The position numbers and the translations under genes were made by a program. The notes beneath the pieces were generated by a model, which was not told the origin of the DNA, searched no databases, and worked only from the letters and a program-made list of their open reading frames with translations. Positions 7,118-15,011 of a stretch of 64,000 bases of DNA are shown here, piece after piece (position 1 is the stretch's first letter; each line of letters opens with the position of its first letter). Location: the IMG/VR virus record IMGVR_UViG_3300036806_000217, positions 23,341-87,340 of that record. The stretch is one strand, 5' to 3'. Source of the DNA: a virus.

Positions 7118-8869
7118 ATGAGCAAGTCCGCGACCCGCAGCCGCACCGCCACGCACAGGCCGGCCACCAAGCGCCGCCGGTTCCGCCACGACGAGCTCGT
7201 CGCAGTCGACCTCTTCAGCGGCTTCGGCGGACTGACCAAGGGCATCGAGATCGCCGGATTCAACACGATCATGGCCGCGAACCACAACGCCTACAAAGTC
7301 GAGGTCCACGAGGCCAACCACCCCAACGCCGAGCACTGGATCGCAGACCTGGTCGACCCCGAAGCTGCCGACTACCACTCGGCGCGCGACCTTCCCGCAG
7401 CCGATCTCCTCGTCGCCGGGGTGTCCTGCGTCAACCACTCGAAAGCGAACACGCTCAAGGCCTACGCGCAGGGCCTGACGCTGTTCGAGCTTGAGGACCC
7501 CGAGTTCGACGCGCGGGTCACCCGGTCCGAACGGGACCGGGCAACCGCGAACTGCGTCCTGCACTACGCCGCCCAGCACCACCCGCGGCTGATCCTCATC
7601 GAGTGCACCACCGAGCTCACCTCATGGGGGCCCGCACTGCCGTCACGCCCGAAGGTCGGCGACGGCAGCACGTACCGGTGGTGGCTCAAGCAGTTCGACG
7701 TGATCGGCTACGACCACAAGGTGCTCTACCTGAACTCGATGTTCTTCGGCGTGCCGCAGTCGAGGAACCGCGCCTACTGGGCGTTCTGGGACAGGACCCT
7801 GGGCGCCCCCGACCTCGACCACAGGCCGGCGACGCACTGCCCCAGTTGCGACATGGACGTGGAGGCGGTGTGGTCCTGGCGGACCGGCGTCCCGCCGACT
7901 GGAACGGTGAGCTACGGCCTGCAGTACGACTACCGCTGCCCACGCTGCCGCCGCGAGGTCGTGCCGCCGATGACGCCGTCGCTGGTCGCTCTCGACCTGG
8001 CCAACCTGGGCACCCGCATCGGCGACAAGCCCGTCAAGACGTTCAAGGACGGATGGGTCGGACCGCTCGCCCGCACGACGATGGCACGCGCCGAACGGTG
8101 CCGGCAGAAGTTCGCCGACTTCCCGGCCGTGCTGATGCCGGCCAAGGCCGTGCACGGCTCGGAGCGGCACCCGTGGCAGCCTCTGTCGACGCAGACCAGC
8201 CAGCAGGAGACCGCCCTGATCTCTACTGGCTCGGTCGTTGCCGCGCACCGGCACAACGGCGACGGGCAGCACTTCACCCTGCCGATGGACACCGTCACGA
8301 CAACGCAGGAGAAGGCCCTGCTGCTCGCCGTCGACAACTTCCAGGGCGCACCGCGGGGCGTCCATGACCCGCTGCCGACGCAGGTCGGTTCCGAGACGAT
8401 GGCGATGCTGTCCACCGGCGTACTGCCGTTCCGCAAGCACACCACGCCGACGACGCACGGCGAGGCGATGCCGACGGTCACATCGGACCAGATCCCCGGG
8501 GTGCTGACCGCGGCCGGCGCAGTACACGCCGGCTGGTACAAGCAGAACGGCTCGGTCGGCAACGAGACCGCGCCGCACCCCATGACCGACCCGTTCGGCA
8601 CCATCACTGCCCACGACACGACCGGGCTGCTCATGGCCGAGTGGCGTGCGCAGTTGTCCGACCTGCCGTTGGAGGACTGCTACTTCCGCATGATGCGCGA
8701 GTACGAGATCGGTCGTGGCTGCGGCTTCGACGTCGACTTCCCCGACCACAAGGGCACCTTCATCGTCTGGGGGAGCGCTCGCGACCAGGTCGACGGCTAC
8801 GGGAACGCCGTGTCCCCGCCGGTCGGCGCGTGGATCGGGGCTCGGCTGCGCGCCGTCCTTCATGCCTGA
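7118..8869 (+). CDS. DNA (cytosine-5) methyltransferase with inserted zinc ribbon
   Basis: 583 residues; AGGAG precedes the ATG by eight bases. Family motifs in order: I, AVDLFSGFGGLTKG (29-42); IV, GVSCVNHS, where Cys104 is the expected nucleophile but the usual PCQ is SCV; VI, IECT (161-164) in place of ENV; VIII, GVPQSRNRAYW (211-221); and the C-terminal GYGNAVSPP of motifs IX/X. Between VIII and the recognition region lies CPSC...CPRC (C241, C244, C274, C277), a likely zinc ribbon. The protein should methylate cytosine in phage DNA, most simply to escape host restriction. The altered IV and VI motifs leave activity to be shown. Confidence 0.88.
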   Translation: MSKSATRSRTATHRPATKRRRFRHDELVAVDLFSGFGGLTKGIEIAGFNTIMAANHNAYKVEVHEANHPNAEHWIADLVDPEAADYHSARDLPAADLLVAGVSCVNHSKANTLKAYAQGLTLFELEDPEFDARVTRSERDRATANCVLHYAAQHHPRLILIECTTELTSWGPALPSRPKVGDGSTYRWWLKQFDVIGYDHKVLYLNSMFFGVPQSRNRAYWAFWDRTLGAPDLDHRPATHCPSCDMDVEAVWSWRTGVPPTGTVSYGLQYDYRCPRCRREVVPPMTPSLVALDLANLGTRIGDKPVKTFKDGWVGPLARTTMARAERCRQKFADFPAVLMPAKAVHGSERHPWQPLSTQTSQQETALISTGSVVAAHRHNGDGQHFTLPMDTVTTTQEKALLLAVDNFQGAPRGVHDPLPTQVGSETMAMLSTGVLPFRKHTTPTTHGEAMPTVTSDQIPGVLTAAGAVHAGWYKQNGSVGNETAPHPMTDPFGTITAHDTTGLLMAEWRAQLSDLPLEDCYFRMMREYEIGRGCGFDVDFPDHKGTFIVWGSARDQVDGYGNAVSPPVGAWIGARLRAVLHA

Positions 8870-8923
8870 CCTCCGCCCCAACCCCGGTCGTGCCCGGCCG
8901 GGAGCAGCCCACCAAGGAGACCC

Positions 8924-9187
8924 ATGTCTGCTCGAAGTGATGTCGCCCGGATGATGACCAACGGCCTCGGTGTCATGAGTGACGCCGAGGAGGCCACGCT
9001 GCTCGACGCGTTCGCCGCCGAGGTGCGTGCCGCCGCGCTCACTGGGGCCGCCGAGGAGGTTCGCCGCCGGGCGTCGGCATTGCAGGGCACCACGGCGCAG
9101 GTCACCGCCGAGGCCATCGCGTGCCTTCTCGCCGACATGGCCACCGAGGCCGCACCGATCACCGCCGCCGCACCCTCCGCCCTGTGA
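8924..9187 (+). CDS. Small helical acidic protein
   Basis: 87 residues; AAGGAG lies eight bases before the ATG. It is nearly all Ala/Glu-rich helix (MSDAEEATLLDAFAAEVRAA) with one cysteine, and no known domain. It could be a small adaptor or inhibitor, but nothing in the sequence decides this. Confidence 0.72.
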   Translation: MSARSDVARMMTNGLGVMSDAEEATLLDAFAAEVRAAALTGAAEEVRRRASALQGTTAQVTAEAIACLLADMATEAAPITAAAPSAL

Positions 9188-9234
9188 CCTCCGCCTGCCG
9201 GGGCCGATCGGCCCCAACCCACCGAAGGAGCCTG

Positions 9235-9417
9235 ATGCACGTCCGCGTGAACACCTACCCGAAGAAGTCGATCACGTTCACCAGTACTCAGGGCGTCGTC
9301 GTCACCATGCCGGTCGACGTGGAATGCACGGACCCGACGGAGGTCGAGTTCGACCTCCCCGCGCTGGCGTCGATCAGCATCGTCGGCGAGATCACCAGCG
9401 TCACCGGAGGCGAGTGA
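9235..9417 (+). CDS. Small beta-rich protein
   Basis: 60 residues with GAAGGAG before the ATG. Alternating beta residues (KKSITFTSTQGVVVTMPVDV) suggest a single small sheet. The stop overlaps the ATG of the next gene by one base. Function unknown. Confidence 0.72.
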   Translation: MHVRVNTYPKKSITFTSTQGVVVTMPVDVECTDPTEVEFDLPALASISIVGEITSVTGGE

Positions 9418-9866
9418 TGACCAGCCCTGTCCGCACCAGCACCCCCGACCGGATCAACCCGGACGGCTCGACCACGATCGTCATGAAGCGGGCCTGCAAC
9501 GGCTGCGGCGAGCGCCTCGGCGACGTCACCGAAGCCGAGATGTTCGCCGGGATGAACGGCATCCCGCTGCCCGACGTGCGCCCCGAATGCCCCAACTGCC
9601 GTGCCGAGCACCCCGTTGCCGCATGCCGTCCGATGCGGATCTTCGCTGGCCCCGCCGAGTGCCTCAACGAGGAGTGCGAGGAGTACGCCACCGAAGAAGG
9701 CGACGACTCGGGCATCGACAGCTGCTCCCACATCCGCGAGGAGATCTGCTGCGCCGAGCACTCGACGATCCACGAGGACGACGTGGACCCGGCCGAACCG
9801 TGGCCCTGCCAGTACGACACCGGCCGCGCCGCCGCTGCCCCGGTGGCGGAGGGCGGCCAGCGGTGA
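9417..9866 (+). CDS. Cysteine-rich protein, probable multi-zinc binder
   Basis: 149 residues. Eleven or more cysteines are visible, including ACNGCGE, PECPNCRAEHP, CLNEECEE and EICCAEHSTIH, enough for two or three metal sites. The protein is strongly acidic. No enzyme domain is recognised; it is one of many zinc-type small proteins in this early region. Its stop is followed 90 bases later by the next coding start. Confidence 0.75.
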   Translation: MTSPVRTSTPDRINPDGSTTIVMKRACNGCGERLGDVTEAEMFAGMNGIPLPDVRPECPNCRAEHPVAACRPMRIFAGPAECLNEECEEYATEEGDDSGIDSCSHIREEICCAEHSTIHEDDVDPAEPWPCQYDTGRAAAAPVAEGGQR

Positions 9867-9878
9867 GCGCCCCAGCAT

Positions 9879-9894
9879 CCCGCATTTTTGCGGG
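9879..9894. other. Short hairpin in intergenic leader
   Basis: CCCGCA and TGCGGG are separated by TTTT (9879-9894). It lies between two rightward genes, 62 bases before the next start. Six base pairs alone are weak; a regulatory or attenuation role is only possible. Confidence 0.25.
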
Positions 9895-9955
9895 TTACTC
9901 GGGCCGCCCCACAGTTCGGCCCCACCCTGCTGCCAACCCACCTTGGAGGATCCCG

Positions 9956-10423
9956 ATGATCAGCCCCGCCGCACGATTCGCTGCCGCCTACGCCGCCCTG
10001 ACCGCCAGCCACGAGGTCGCCGATCATTGGGTCCAGGTCGACTCCTGTGCCGTCGCCAAGGGCACGCCGGGCCCGACCGGGGCGAAGGCCTGCGCGACCC
10101 ACGTCGCGACCTACACCGCCACCCAGGCCGTCGCGCTGCTCGTCGCTGACCGGCTGCTCGGCCTCGGCCTGACCCCGCGCCGTACCGCCGCAGCCCTGGC
10201 GATCTCCGCCGTGACGCACTACGTCGCCGACCGTCAGGCTGGGCACTGGCGCGACGACCACCCGCGCGGTGTCGCGTGGCTCGCCGCCGTGACCGGACAT
10301 CGGGGCTGGCTGGAGCGCGACCCCGGCTCCCCGTACCTGATGGATCAGGCTTGGCACAAGGGCTGGATCGCCGTGGCCGCCCTTGCTGCTGCTGTGCCGG
10401 TGCCCGGGGACGGCGCGAGGTGA
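9956..10423 (+). CDS. DUF3307-like membrane protein
   Basis: 155 residues; TTGGAGGA precedes the ATG. Helical, partly hydrophobic segments occur at about residues 5-25, 45-62 and 72-90, with a closing one at 140-150. The conserved-looking SHEVADHWVQ near the start and ISAVTHYVADRQAGHW in the middle give two H-x3-D motifs on helices, as in DUF3307-type integral membrane proteins. Role unknown. An in-frame GTG at 9863 would overlap the previous stop but lacks a ribosome site. Confidence 0.65.
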   Translation: MISPAARFAAAYAALTASHEVADHWVQVDSCAVAKGTPGPTGAKACATHVATYTATQAVALLVADRLLGLGLTPRRTAAALAISAVTHYVADRQAGHWRDDHPRGVAWLAAVTGHRGWLERDPGSPYLMDQAWHKGWIAVAALAAAVPVPGDGAR

Positions 10424-10635
10424 GCGCCCGGATCTGTCGGCATCCGCTGCGGATCGTCCCGCACCTGCCGCAGTGGCTCACCTGCGACCTCTGCTGCGCC
10501 GACTTCCTGCACCGGGAGGACTGCCCCGGCATCGGTAGTCCGGTGTGCGCGCAGCGGTGCATGGGCGGGGCGACCGTCGACCCGCTGCTCCTGATGTGGA
10601 TCCAGCCCGCCTGCGAGAGGACCGACCATGCCTGA
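10420..10635 (+). CDS. Cysteine-rich small protein
   Basis: 71 residues from a GTG in the previous stop. CRHPLRIVPH, LTCDLCCADF, REDCPG and VCAQRC give eight cysteines plus histidines, consistent with two zinc sites. The C-terminus overlaps the next start. Function unknown. Confidence 0.7.
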   Translation: MSARICRHPLRIVPHLPQWLTCDLCCADFLHREDCPGIGSPVCAQRCMGGATVDPLLLMWIQPACERTDHA

Positions 10636-10831
10636 CCTTCCCCCCACCGACGAGCAGGTCCTCACCGCCGCCGCCAGCGGATACAACGCGCACACCATCG
10701 CCCGACTCCTCGGCGTCGAGGACACGGCCGTTCGCCGCACCATCGCCCGGATCCGGCGCCGCCTCGGGGCGACCAGCCTCGACCACGCCGTACAGATTCA
10801 CCAGACCAGCAAGGAGCAGCCCGATGCCTGA
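10628..10831 (+). CDS. Single LuxR-type HTH protein
   Basis: 67 residues; GAGAGG lies before the ATG. Nearly the whole protein is one GerE/LuxR HTH: residues 6-55, AAASGYNAHTIARLLGVEDT then the IARIRRRLGATSLDHAV recognition and dimer helices. It lacks any sensory domain. It overlaps genes on both sides and its first residues (MPDLPPTDE) mirror those of the next protein (MPDLTPADE). Confidence 0.78.
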   Translation: MPDLPPTDEQVLTAAASGYNAHTIARLLGVEDTAVRRTIARIRRRLGATSLDHAVQIHQTSKEQPDA

Positions 10832-11165
10832 CCTCACGCCCGCCGACGAACTGAGGGCCGCAGCCGAGCGCTTGCGCCGCCTCGGGAACGCCGCCCTGAT
10901 GGACGTCCTCACCAACAGCTTCTGGCACTCCGAGATCGTCCCCGCCGAGGACTCTGACGGCCGCTACGCCCACGGGATGCGCAGCGGGATGGGCGGTGAG
11001 GCCGGAGACCTGGGCGCGGTGTTTACGCCGGGCATGGTGACGCTGCTCGCGGAGTGGCTGGACACGGCCGCCGACTACGCCGAGCCGGGCGTCCACTTCC
11101 CCACGCACATCGGCCGCGCCTACGCCGTTGCGCGGGCCGTCAACACCCCGACCGAGGAGACCTGA
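10824..11165 (+). CDS. Hypothetical protein
   Basis: 113 residues; AAGGAG lies nine bases before the ATG. A helical N-terminus (ELRAAAERLRRLGNAAL) is followed by a mixed region containing ALMDVLTNSFWHSEIV and LAEWLDTAADYAE. This pattern is common among small Streptomyces phage early proteins of unknown role. It ends on the ATG of the next gene. Confidence 0.74.
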   Translation: MPDLTPADELRAAAERLRRLGNAALMDVLTNSFWHSEIVPAEDSDGRYAHGMRSGMGGEAGDLGAVFTPGMVTLLAEWLDTAADYAEPGVHFPTHIGRAYAVARAVNTPTEET

Positions 11166-11566
11166 TGGCCACCACCCTGCGCGACGAGATCAAGGCCGCC
11201 CTGTCCGAGGCGGGCGCGTTCTGCGGCGAGTGCGGATTCGAGCCCGGCGACACTGGCTGCCCCGACTGCCAGCGCTGCCACGACATGTACGCCACCGCCG
11301 TGCTCGCCGTGGTGCACCCGCTGCTCGACGCCCAGCGGGCCGAGGTCGACGCGGCCCACGCCCGCTGCGCCGACTGGGAGCAGGCCCACCGCAAGCTCGT
11401 GGCCCGCTGCGGGCAGCTGCGGTTCGCCATCCGGGTGGCCTCGGCCGCGCTGCGCGCCACCGCCGACCGGCTCGACGACGGGGCCGTCGAACCCATCCAG
11501 GCCGAGACGCTGCGTCGCACCGCAGTGGACCTCGACGCCATGGCTGACACGAAGGAGCCATCATGA
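11165..11566 (+). CDS. CxxC-containing helical protein
   Basis: 133 residues. FCGECGFEPGDTGCPDCQRCH near residue 20 forms a compact zinc-type cluster; the remainder is a long helix with heptad spacing. The combination suggests a metal-capped coiled-coil dimer. No known family. The stop overlaps the next ATG. Confidence 0.72.
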   Translation: MATTLRDEIKAALSEAGAFCGECGFEPGDTGCPDCQRCHDMYATAVLAVVHPLLDAQRAEVDAAHARCADWEQAHRKLVARCGQLRFAIRVASAALRATADRLDDGAVEPIQAETLRRTAVDLDAMADTKEPS

Positions 11567-11751
11567 TCGTCGCGACGTACACCGTGATCTGCACCGGCTG
11601 CGGGGCCCAAGGCCCGTCGAGCAGCACCTCGCCCGGCCGCGCCCGCGACGAGGCGAAGCGCGACGGCTGGACGCTGACACCCAACCCCGAACCGGGCCAG
11701 CGCGAACCTGTCGACCTGTGCTCGAACTGCGCCACCACGAAGGAGACCTGA
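11563..11751 (+). CDS. Small two-CxxC zinc-ribbon protein
   Basis: 62 residues with AAGGAG before the ATG. ICTGCGAQG and DLCSNCATT are separated by about 35 residues, the spacing of a treble-clef or zinc ribbon. It is translationally close to its neighbours on both sides. Confidence 0.72.
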   Translation: MIVATYTVICTGCGAQGPSSSTSPGRARDEAKRDGWTLTPNPEPGQREPVDLCSNCATTKET

Positions 11752-11752
11752 G

Positions 11753-12019
11753 ATGCCCGGCGACCCGGCGTCCGACCTGCGCGACGCCCTACTGGCCAAC
11801 AGTGAGGCTGCTACTGAGCGGGCCCGGATGGTGCGGGCCCACCTCGCCGACCGGGAACGCATGGTGTTCGCGCACCGGCGCCTGGCCGCCGTCATCACTG
11901 CCGCCCGCCGGCTGGCGCTCGCCTCGGACGGTGAGCCGTGGGCTGCGGACCTGCTGCGGGTCCTTGGGGACGCGGGGGTGTGCACGATCAGCGCGGAGGA
12001 CAAGCGGGAGCAGCGGTGA
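11753..12019 (+). CDS. Small helical protein, last gene of the early rightward operon
   Basis: 88 residues, ATG one base after the preceding stop, with AAGGAG upstream. Arg/Ala-rich helices and one cysteine near the end; no known motif. It is followed directly by a strong terminator. Confidence 0.7.
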   Translation: MPGDPASDLRDALLANSEAATERARMVRAHLADRERMVFAHRRLAAVITAARRLALASDGEPWAADLLRVLGDAGVCTISAEDKREQR

Positions 12020-12024
12020 ACCGT

Positions 12025-12064
12025 CGAAGGCGGCCAGCCCCATTCCTCGGGCTGGCCGCCTTCG
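12025..12064. terminator. Strong bidirectional hairpin terminator
   Basis: CGAAGGCGGCCAGCCC (12025-12040) and GGGCTGGCCGCCTTCG (12049-12064) form a perfect 16-bp stem with an 8-base loop. It separates the rightward early operon from the leftward operon ending at 12136. GC-rich stems without a long U-run are usual terminators in actinobacteria. Confidence 0.85.
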
Positions 12065-12135
12065 TCGCGCCGTGTTCCCGGTCGCCCGCGAGCGGCCTGG
12101 TGCGCTGACACCGACGCTACGGCGAGGCACTGACA

Positions 12136-12771
12136 TCACAGGCGCCGGATGCCCTGCGCCCCCATCGCGGTCAGCGCGGACTCGACCTCGGTCAACTGCT
12201 CGCGCAGGTCCATCAGCCGCTGCGCCTCCACGGCGTGGGCGTCCAGGAGGGGCCGCAGGTCGTCGCCGAGGATGCCCGCGAAATGCCGGTTGGCCTCGCG
12301 GTGGCTCTCCCGCAGGCTCTCGACGAGCCGGTCGACGGCGAACATCGACTGGGTGACCAGTTCCCACGGCCGCCGGCGCAGGGCCTCGACACGCCACTCC
12401 TCGGACGGGAGGATCTCGCGGATCCAGGCGATGACACGGACGGGCAGGTCGGGATCATGTGGTGGCGGGAGTTGCCGGGGCCAGGTGTGCGGGGGTATCC
12501 CAGGGCGAGGGCGACGTTCGGGGATGCGTTCGATTGTGCATGCGCGGGGGCAGGCGGGCCAGTGGTGCGAGGCAGGTCACAGCCCCGGCAGGGCGTCCTG
12601 CTCGACGTCGTGCCGCCGCTCCCGGAAGTCCACATCACGGCAGCACGGGCCCATCCGCAGCATGCGCGACAGGCCGTCCGTGAGCAGCCGGCCACCGCAG
12701 CGGCCCTCGCAGTGCACAGCAGGACGCCCCCCGGATGGCGGTGCACCGGGGAGTGTCGCGGGCGCGGTCAT
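12136..12771 (-). pseudogene. DUF6011-like gene interrupted by an in-frame TGA
   Basis: Read leftward from ATG 12771, the frame encodes a DUF6011-like start (CGGRLLTDGLSRMLRMGPCC), meets a TGA at 12579-12577, then continues in the same frame for another 146 codons of convincing sequence to a stop at 12136. The part after TGA has no ATG, GTG or TTG until 12345, yet codons upstream of 12345 (VRVIAWIREILPSEEWRVEA) look genuinely coding. One ancestral 211-residue gene with a CGA/TGG-to-TGA change fits best. Stop readthrough, or two products with restart at 12345 (69 residues), are alternatives. The start overlaps the upstream gene (ATGA). Confidence 0.65.
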
Positions 12772-13115
12772 GCATCTTCCGGTTCCGGGCGGCCGTGCCC
12801 GTCGATCTCCCCGCCGGGTGGCGGAAGCTCAGGTGGTGCAGTCGCCTGCGCGGCGATTCGCTCGGCCTCCAGGACGGCCCATGAGCGGCCGTGCTCGTCC
12901 CAGAGTGCATCCCAGGCCCGCCCGGCATGGCCGAGCAGACGGCTGCAGACGAGGATTGCCGCGGCGGCGAGGGCGAGGAACACGCCCAGGTAGATCGCCG
13001 TGGCGTGGCTGGGGTTGATCCAGGTGGCGAACCCGGCTGTGATCATGGCCACGCTCGTTGCGACGCCCGCAGAGAGCACGTTGATCATCCACATCGCATG
13101 GGACCGGGACGTCAC
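12768..13115 (-). CDS. Small membrane protein with two TM segments
   Basis: 115 residues from a GTG in the upstream stop. Two hydrophobic helices, at about residues 10-33 and 38-60 (ATAIYLGVFLALAAAAILVC), form a hairpin; the C-terminal half is charged and Pro-rich, so cytoplasmic. A holin-like topology is visible, but it sits far from the lysin gene, so no lysis role is claimed. Confidence 0.72.
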   Translation of the reverse strand: MTSRSHAMWMINVLSAGVATSVAMITAGFATWINPSHATAIYLGVFLALAAAAILVCSRLLGHAGRAWDALWDEHGRSWAVLEAERIAAQATAPPELPPPGGEIDGHGRPEPEDA

Positions 13116-13672
13116 GGCTCCCCCGCAATGTCCGCCGCCCCGCCGCTGGTCACGGCTTTGTCCGGCGTTGTCCGGGACGCCGTTGCCTGGGCAGGCAATG
13201 GCGTGGCCTTGTCCAGCACGGGAGGCTCGTGCCGACAGACCGGGCAGGCGCAGACCTCGTCCGGCCCGTACTTACACGTCACGCGGCACTGGCCGTGCAG
13301 GCCATGCTGACAGGCTGTACTCAGGTAGAAGTGCGCCCCGTCGGCCGCTTCCCGGTATGCGTCGATGGCCGCTCCCAACTGCTCGGCCGCGTCGTGCACC
13401 CCGGCCTGTGACAGCTGGCTGGCGATGGCCTGTACAGCCTCAACGAGGACATCGGTGCGGCAGTAGTCGGCGTAGGAGCGCGTCAGCAGACTGGAGCAAT
13501 TCAGGCAGCTTGTTTCCCACGTGATCGCCTGGTTCAGCTCGGCGAGTTGTCGGCGCAGTTGGTCGCGCTCGCGGAGCAGCCCGTCCACGGCGGTCACCGC
13601 GTCGGCGAGCGGGACGGTGTTGTACTCCGGGTGCAGGTTGCGGCGCAGCACCTCGCGCAGGTCCTCGGTCAC
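13112..13672 (-). CDS. Coiled-coil protein with C-terminal Cys/His cluster
   Basis: 186 residues from a GTG with GGGAG seven bases upstream; the frame is open further but that part is Arg-rich shadow. Residues about 28-55 form a coiled coil (LLRERDQLRRQLAELNQA), followed by CLNC, and near the end CQHGLHGQCRVTCKYGPDE then CACPVC. The last cluster is common in Streptomyces phage proteins and probably binds zinc. Function unknown. Confidence 0.74.
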   Translation of the reverse strand: MTEDLREVLRRNLHPEYNTVPLADAVTAVDGLLRERDQLRRQLAELNQAITWETSCLNCSSLLTRSYADYCRTDVLVEAVQAIASQLSQAGVHDAAEQLGAAIDAYREAADGAHFYLSTACQHGLHGQCRVTCKYGPDEVCACPVCRHEPPVLDKATPLPAQATASRTTPDKAVTSGGAADIAGEP

Positions 13673-13674
13673 CG

Positions 13675-13836
13675 TCAGCTCCCGCTCGATCCGGCGAGCT
13701 GCGACGAGGGCCGCGCCACCCGGTCGAGCATCTCGCCGGCTGCCTCGCCCGGCTCCCAGTCGCGCAGGTCGGTCAGGCTGGTGCCGGTCAGGTCCGGCAG
13801 CCACGTGGTCAGGTCGGCGGGCGCGGGGTTGTTCAC
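13675..13836 (-). CDS. Small acidic protein
   Basis: 53 residues from a GTG overlapping the upstream stop. The sequence (LTTWLPDLTGTSLTDLRDWE) is acidic and probably folds only with a partner. It is kept because it fits the chain of 4-base overlaps exactly. Confidence 0.62.
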   Translation of the reverse strand: MNNPAPADLTTWLPDLTGTSLTDLRDWEPGEAAGEMLDRVARPSSQLAGSSGS

Positions 13837-14066
13837 GGTGTCTCCAGGGGGTTGAGGCGGCCGACGGCGGCACGGATGCGGGTCGCGGCCATGCGAAAAG
13901 ACGGCTGGTGGGTGATCGCGTCCAGGTTGGCGCACTCGGTGCGGATGGCGTCGAGGACCGCGTCGAGGAGGTCCTCGGCGGCGCGTGCCTGCTGCTCGGC
14001 GGCGAGGGCGCGCTGCTGCCAGTCCACGGCGGGGGCGAGGAGCGGGCGGGTGTCGACGGCGGTCAC
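13833..14066 (-). CDS. Small helical protein
   Basis: 77 residues from GTG 14066 in the upstream stop (a second GTG lies one codon earlier). A continuous Ala/Gln/Glu helix (QQRALAAEQQARAAEDLLDA) occupies the middle, suggesting a coiled-coil dimer. No family recognised. Confidence 0.68.
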   Translation of the reverse strand: MTAVDTRPLLAPAVDWQQRALAAEQQARAAEDLLDAVLDAIRTECANLDAITHQPSFRMAATRIRAAVGRLNPLETP

Positions 14067-14350
14067 CACGACCCACCGTGCCGCTCGGGGTGGCAGCAGG
14101 TGCTGCCGTCGCAGGTGCAGGCCTCGGTGTGGCTGCCGAAGGTGCAGCACAGGCAGGTGTCCTCGGGCGCTGCCTGCGGGCAGTCGGCGCGGCGCATGGC
14201 CGTCAGTTGGGCAATCCGGATGGTGAGGGCGTCGCGCTCGTCGAGGAGCTCCTCCACGTCGGCCCGGGGCCAGCCCTCATCCCGGTCAGCGGGGACAGCG
14301 GCCAGGTAGGCGCGGACCCGGGTGGCCGCCAGGGCGTCGATGCCGCTCAC
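14063..14350 (-). CDS. Small protein with C-terminal cysteine cluster
   Basis: 95 residues from a GTG in the upstream stop. After a helical N-terminus comes DTCLCCTFGSHTEACTCDGST followed by CCHPERH, seven cysteines within 30 residues plus histidines. A zinc cluster is likely. Function unknown. Confidence 0.7.
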   Translation of the reverse strand: MSGIDALAATRVRAYLAAVPADRDEGWPRADVEELLDERDALTIRIAQLTAMRRADCPQAAPEDTCLCCTFGSHTEACTCDGSTCCHPERHGGSW

Positions 14351-14700
14351 CGGTTCCTCCTCACCGCGGCGGGTTCCTGCGCCCACCACCAGCCCGCACG
14401 TGTCCTGTGCCGATCCAGGTGCCCCGGGGCCAGGTTGCACGCTTCGGGCGGGTACGACGACGGCACGAGGTGCGCGGGGCCGCCCATGTGCCCGCACTCT
14501 GGCTCGCCGTAGGCCGGGAACGGCATGAACCAGTCCGCATGGCCCAGGATGTTCTGCTCGTCGCGGTAGCACAGGTGTGTGAGGCAGCCGCCGCACATCT
14601 CGCACTCCACGCAGCGGTCCAGGTCCCACGGGTCGACCTGCAGGCCGAAGCGGGCCATGTAGCGGGCGTTGCCGCACGGCGTCGTCCAGGTGTAGGTCAT
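14347..14700 (-). CDS. Cysteine-rich protein
   Basis: 117 residues; GGGGAGGA precedes ATG 14700 by six bases, and that ATG overlaps the upstream stop. CVECEMCGGCLTHLCY and PECGHMGGPAH form Cys/His clusters, and ACNLAPGHLDRHRTRA near the end adds another. It may bind two zinc ions. No catalytic motif is seen. Confidence 0.72.
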   Translation of the reverse strand: MTYTWTTPCGNARYMARFGLQVDPWDLDRCVECEMCGGCLTHLCYRDEQNILGHADWFMPFPAYGEPECGHMGGPAHLVPSSYPPEACNLAPGHLDRHRTRAGWWWAQEPAAVRRNR

Positions 14701-15011
14701 CCCCATTCCTCCCCGCGCGGTTCGCCGCAGCCGCGCAGCGTGATCTGGTCGGGGCGGACCCCGAACTCGGCGGCGACCCGGGCGCGTTCGGCTTCGTGCT
14801 GCTCGGCCTGTGCGTGTGCCTCTGCGAGCCGCTCCTCGACCTCGGCGTCGGTGAGTTGCGTCGCGTCGAGTCCGGCGCGGAGTGCGCCACCGTTGGCGAC
14901 CAGCCACTGGCGGAAGGCGGCCAGGTCCAGGGTGGGCAGCGCGGCGATCTCGGCGTCCGTCGTCGGGCGGGGCGGGATGTCGAAGTCGTAGCGGTCCTCG
15001 GGCGCGGTCAC
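14697..15011 (-). CDS. Hypothetical helical protein
   Basis: 104 residues from a GTG in the upstream stop. A Pro-rich opening (DIPPRPTTDAEIAALPTLD) is followed by long charged helices (EVEERLAEAHAQAEQHEAE). Probably a coiled coil. No known domain. Confidence 0.7.
   Translation of the reverse strand: MTAPEDRYDFDIPPRPTTDAEIAALPTLDLAAFRQWLVANGGALRAGLDATQLTDAEVEERLAEAHAQAEQHEAERARVAAEFGVRPDQITLRGCGEPRGEEWG

Noticed and set aside
12768-13115. Two-TM protein as the phage holin
   Set aside because: Located 50 kb from the lysin in an early leftward operon; the proteins at 60914-62420 are better placed.
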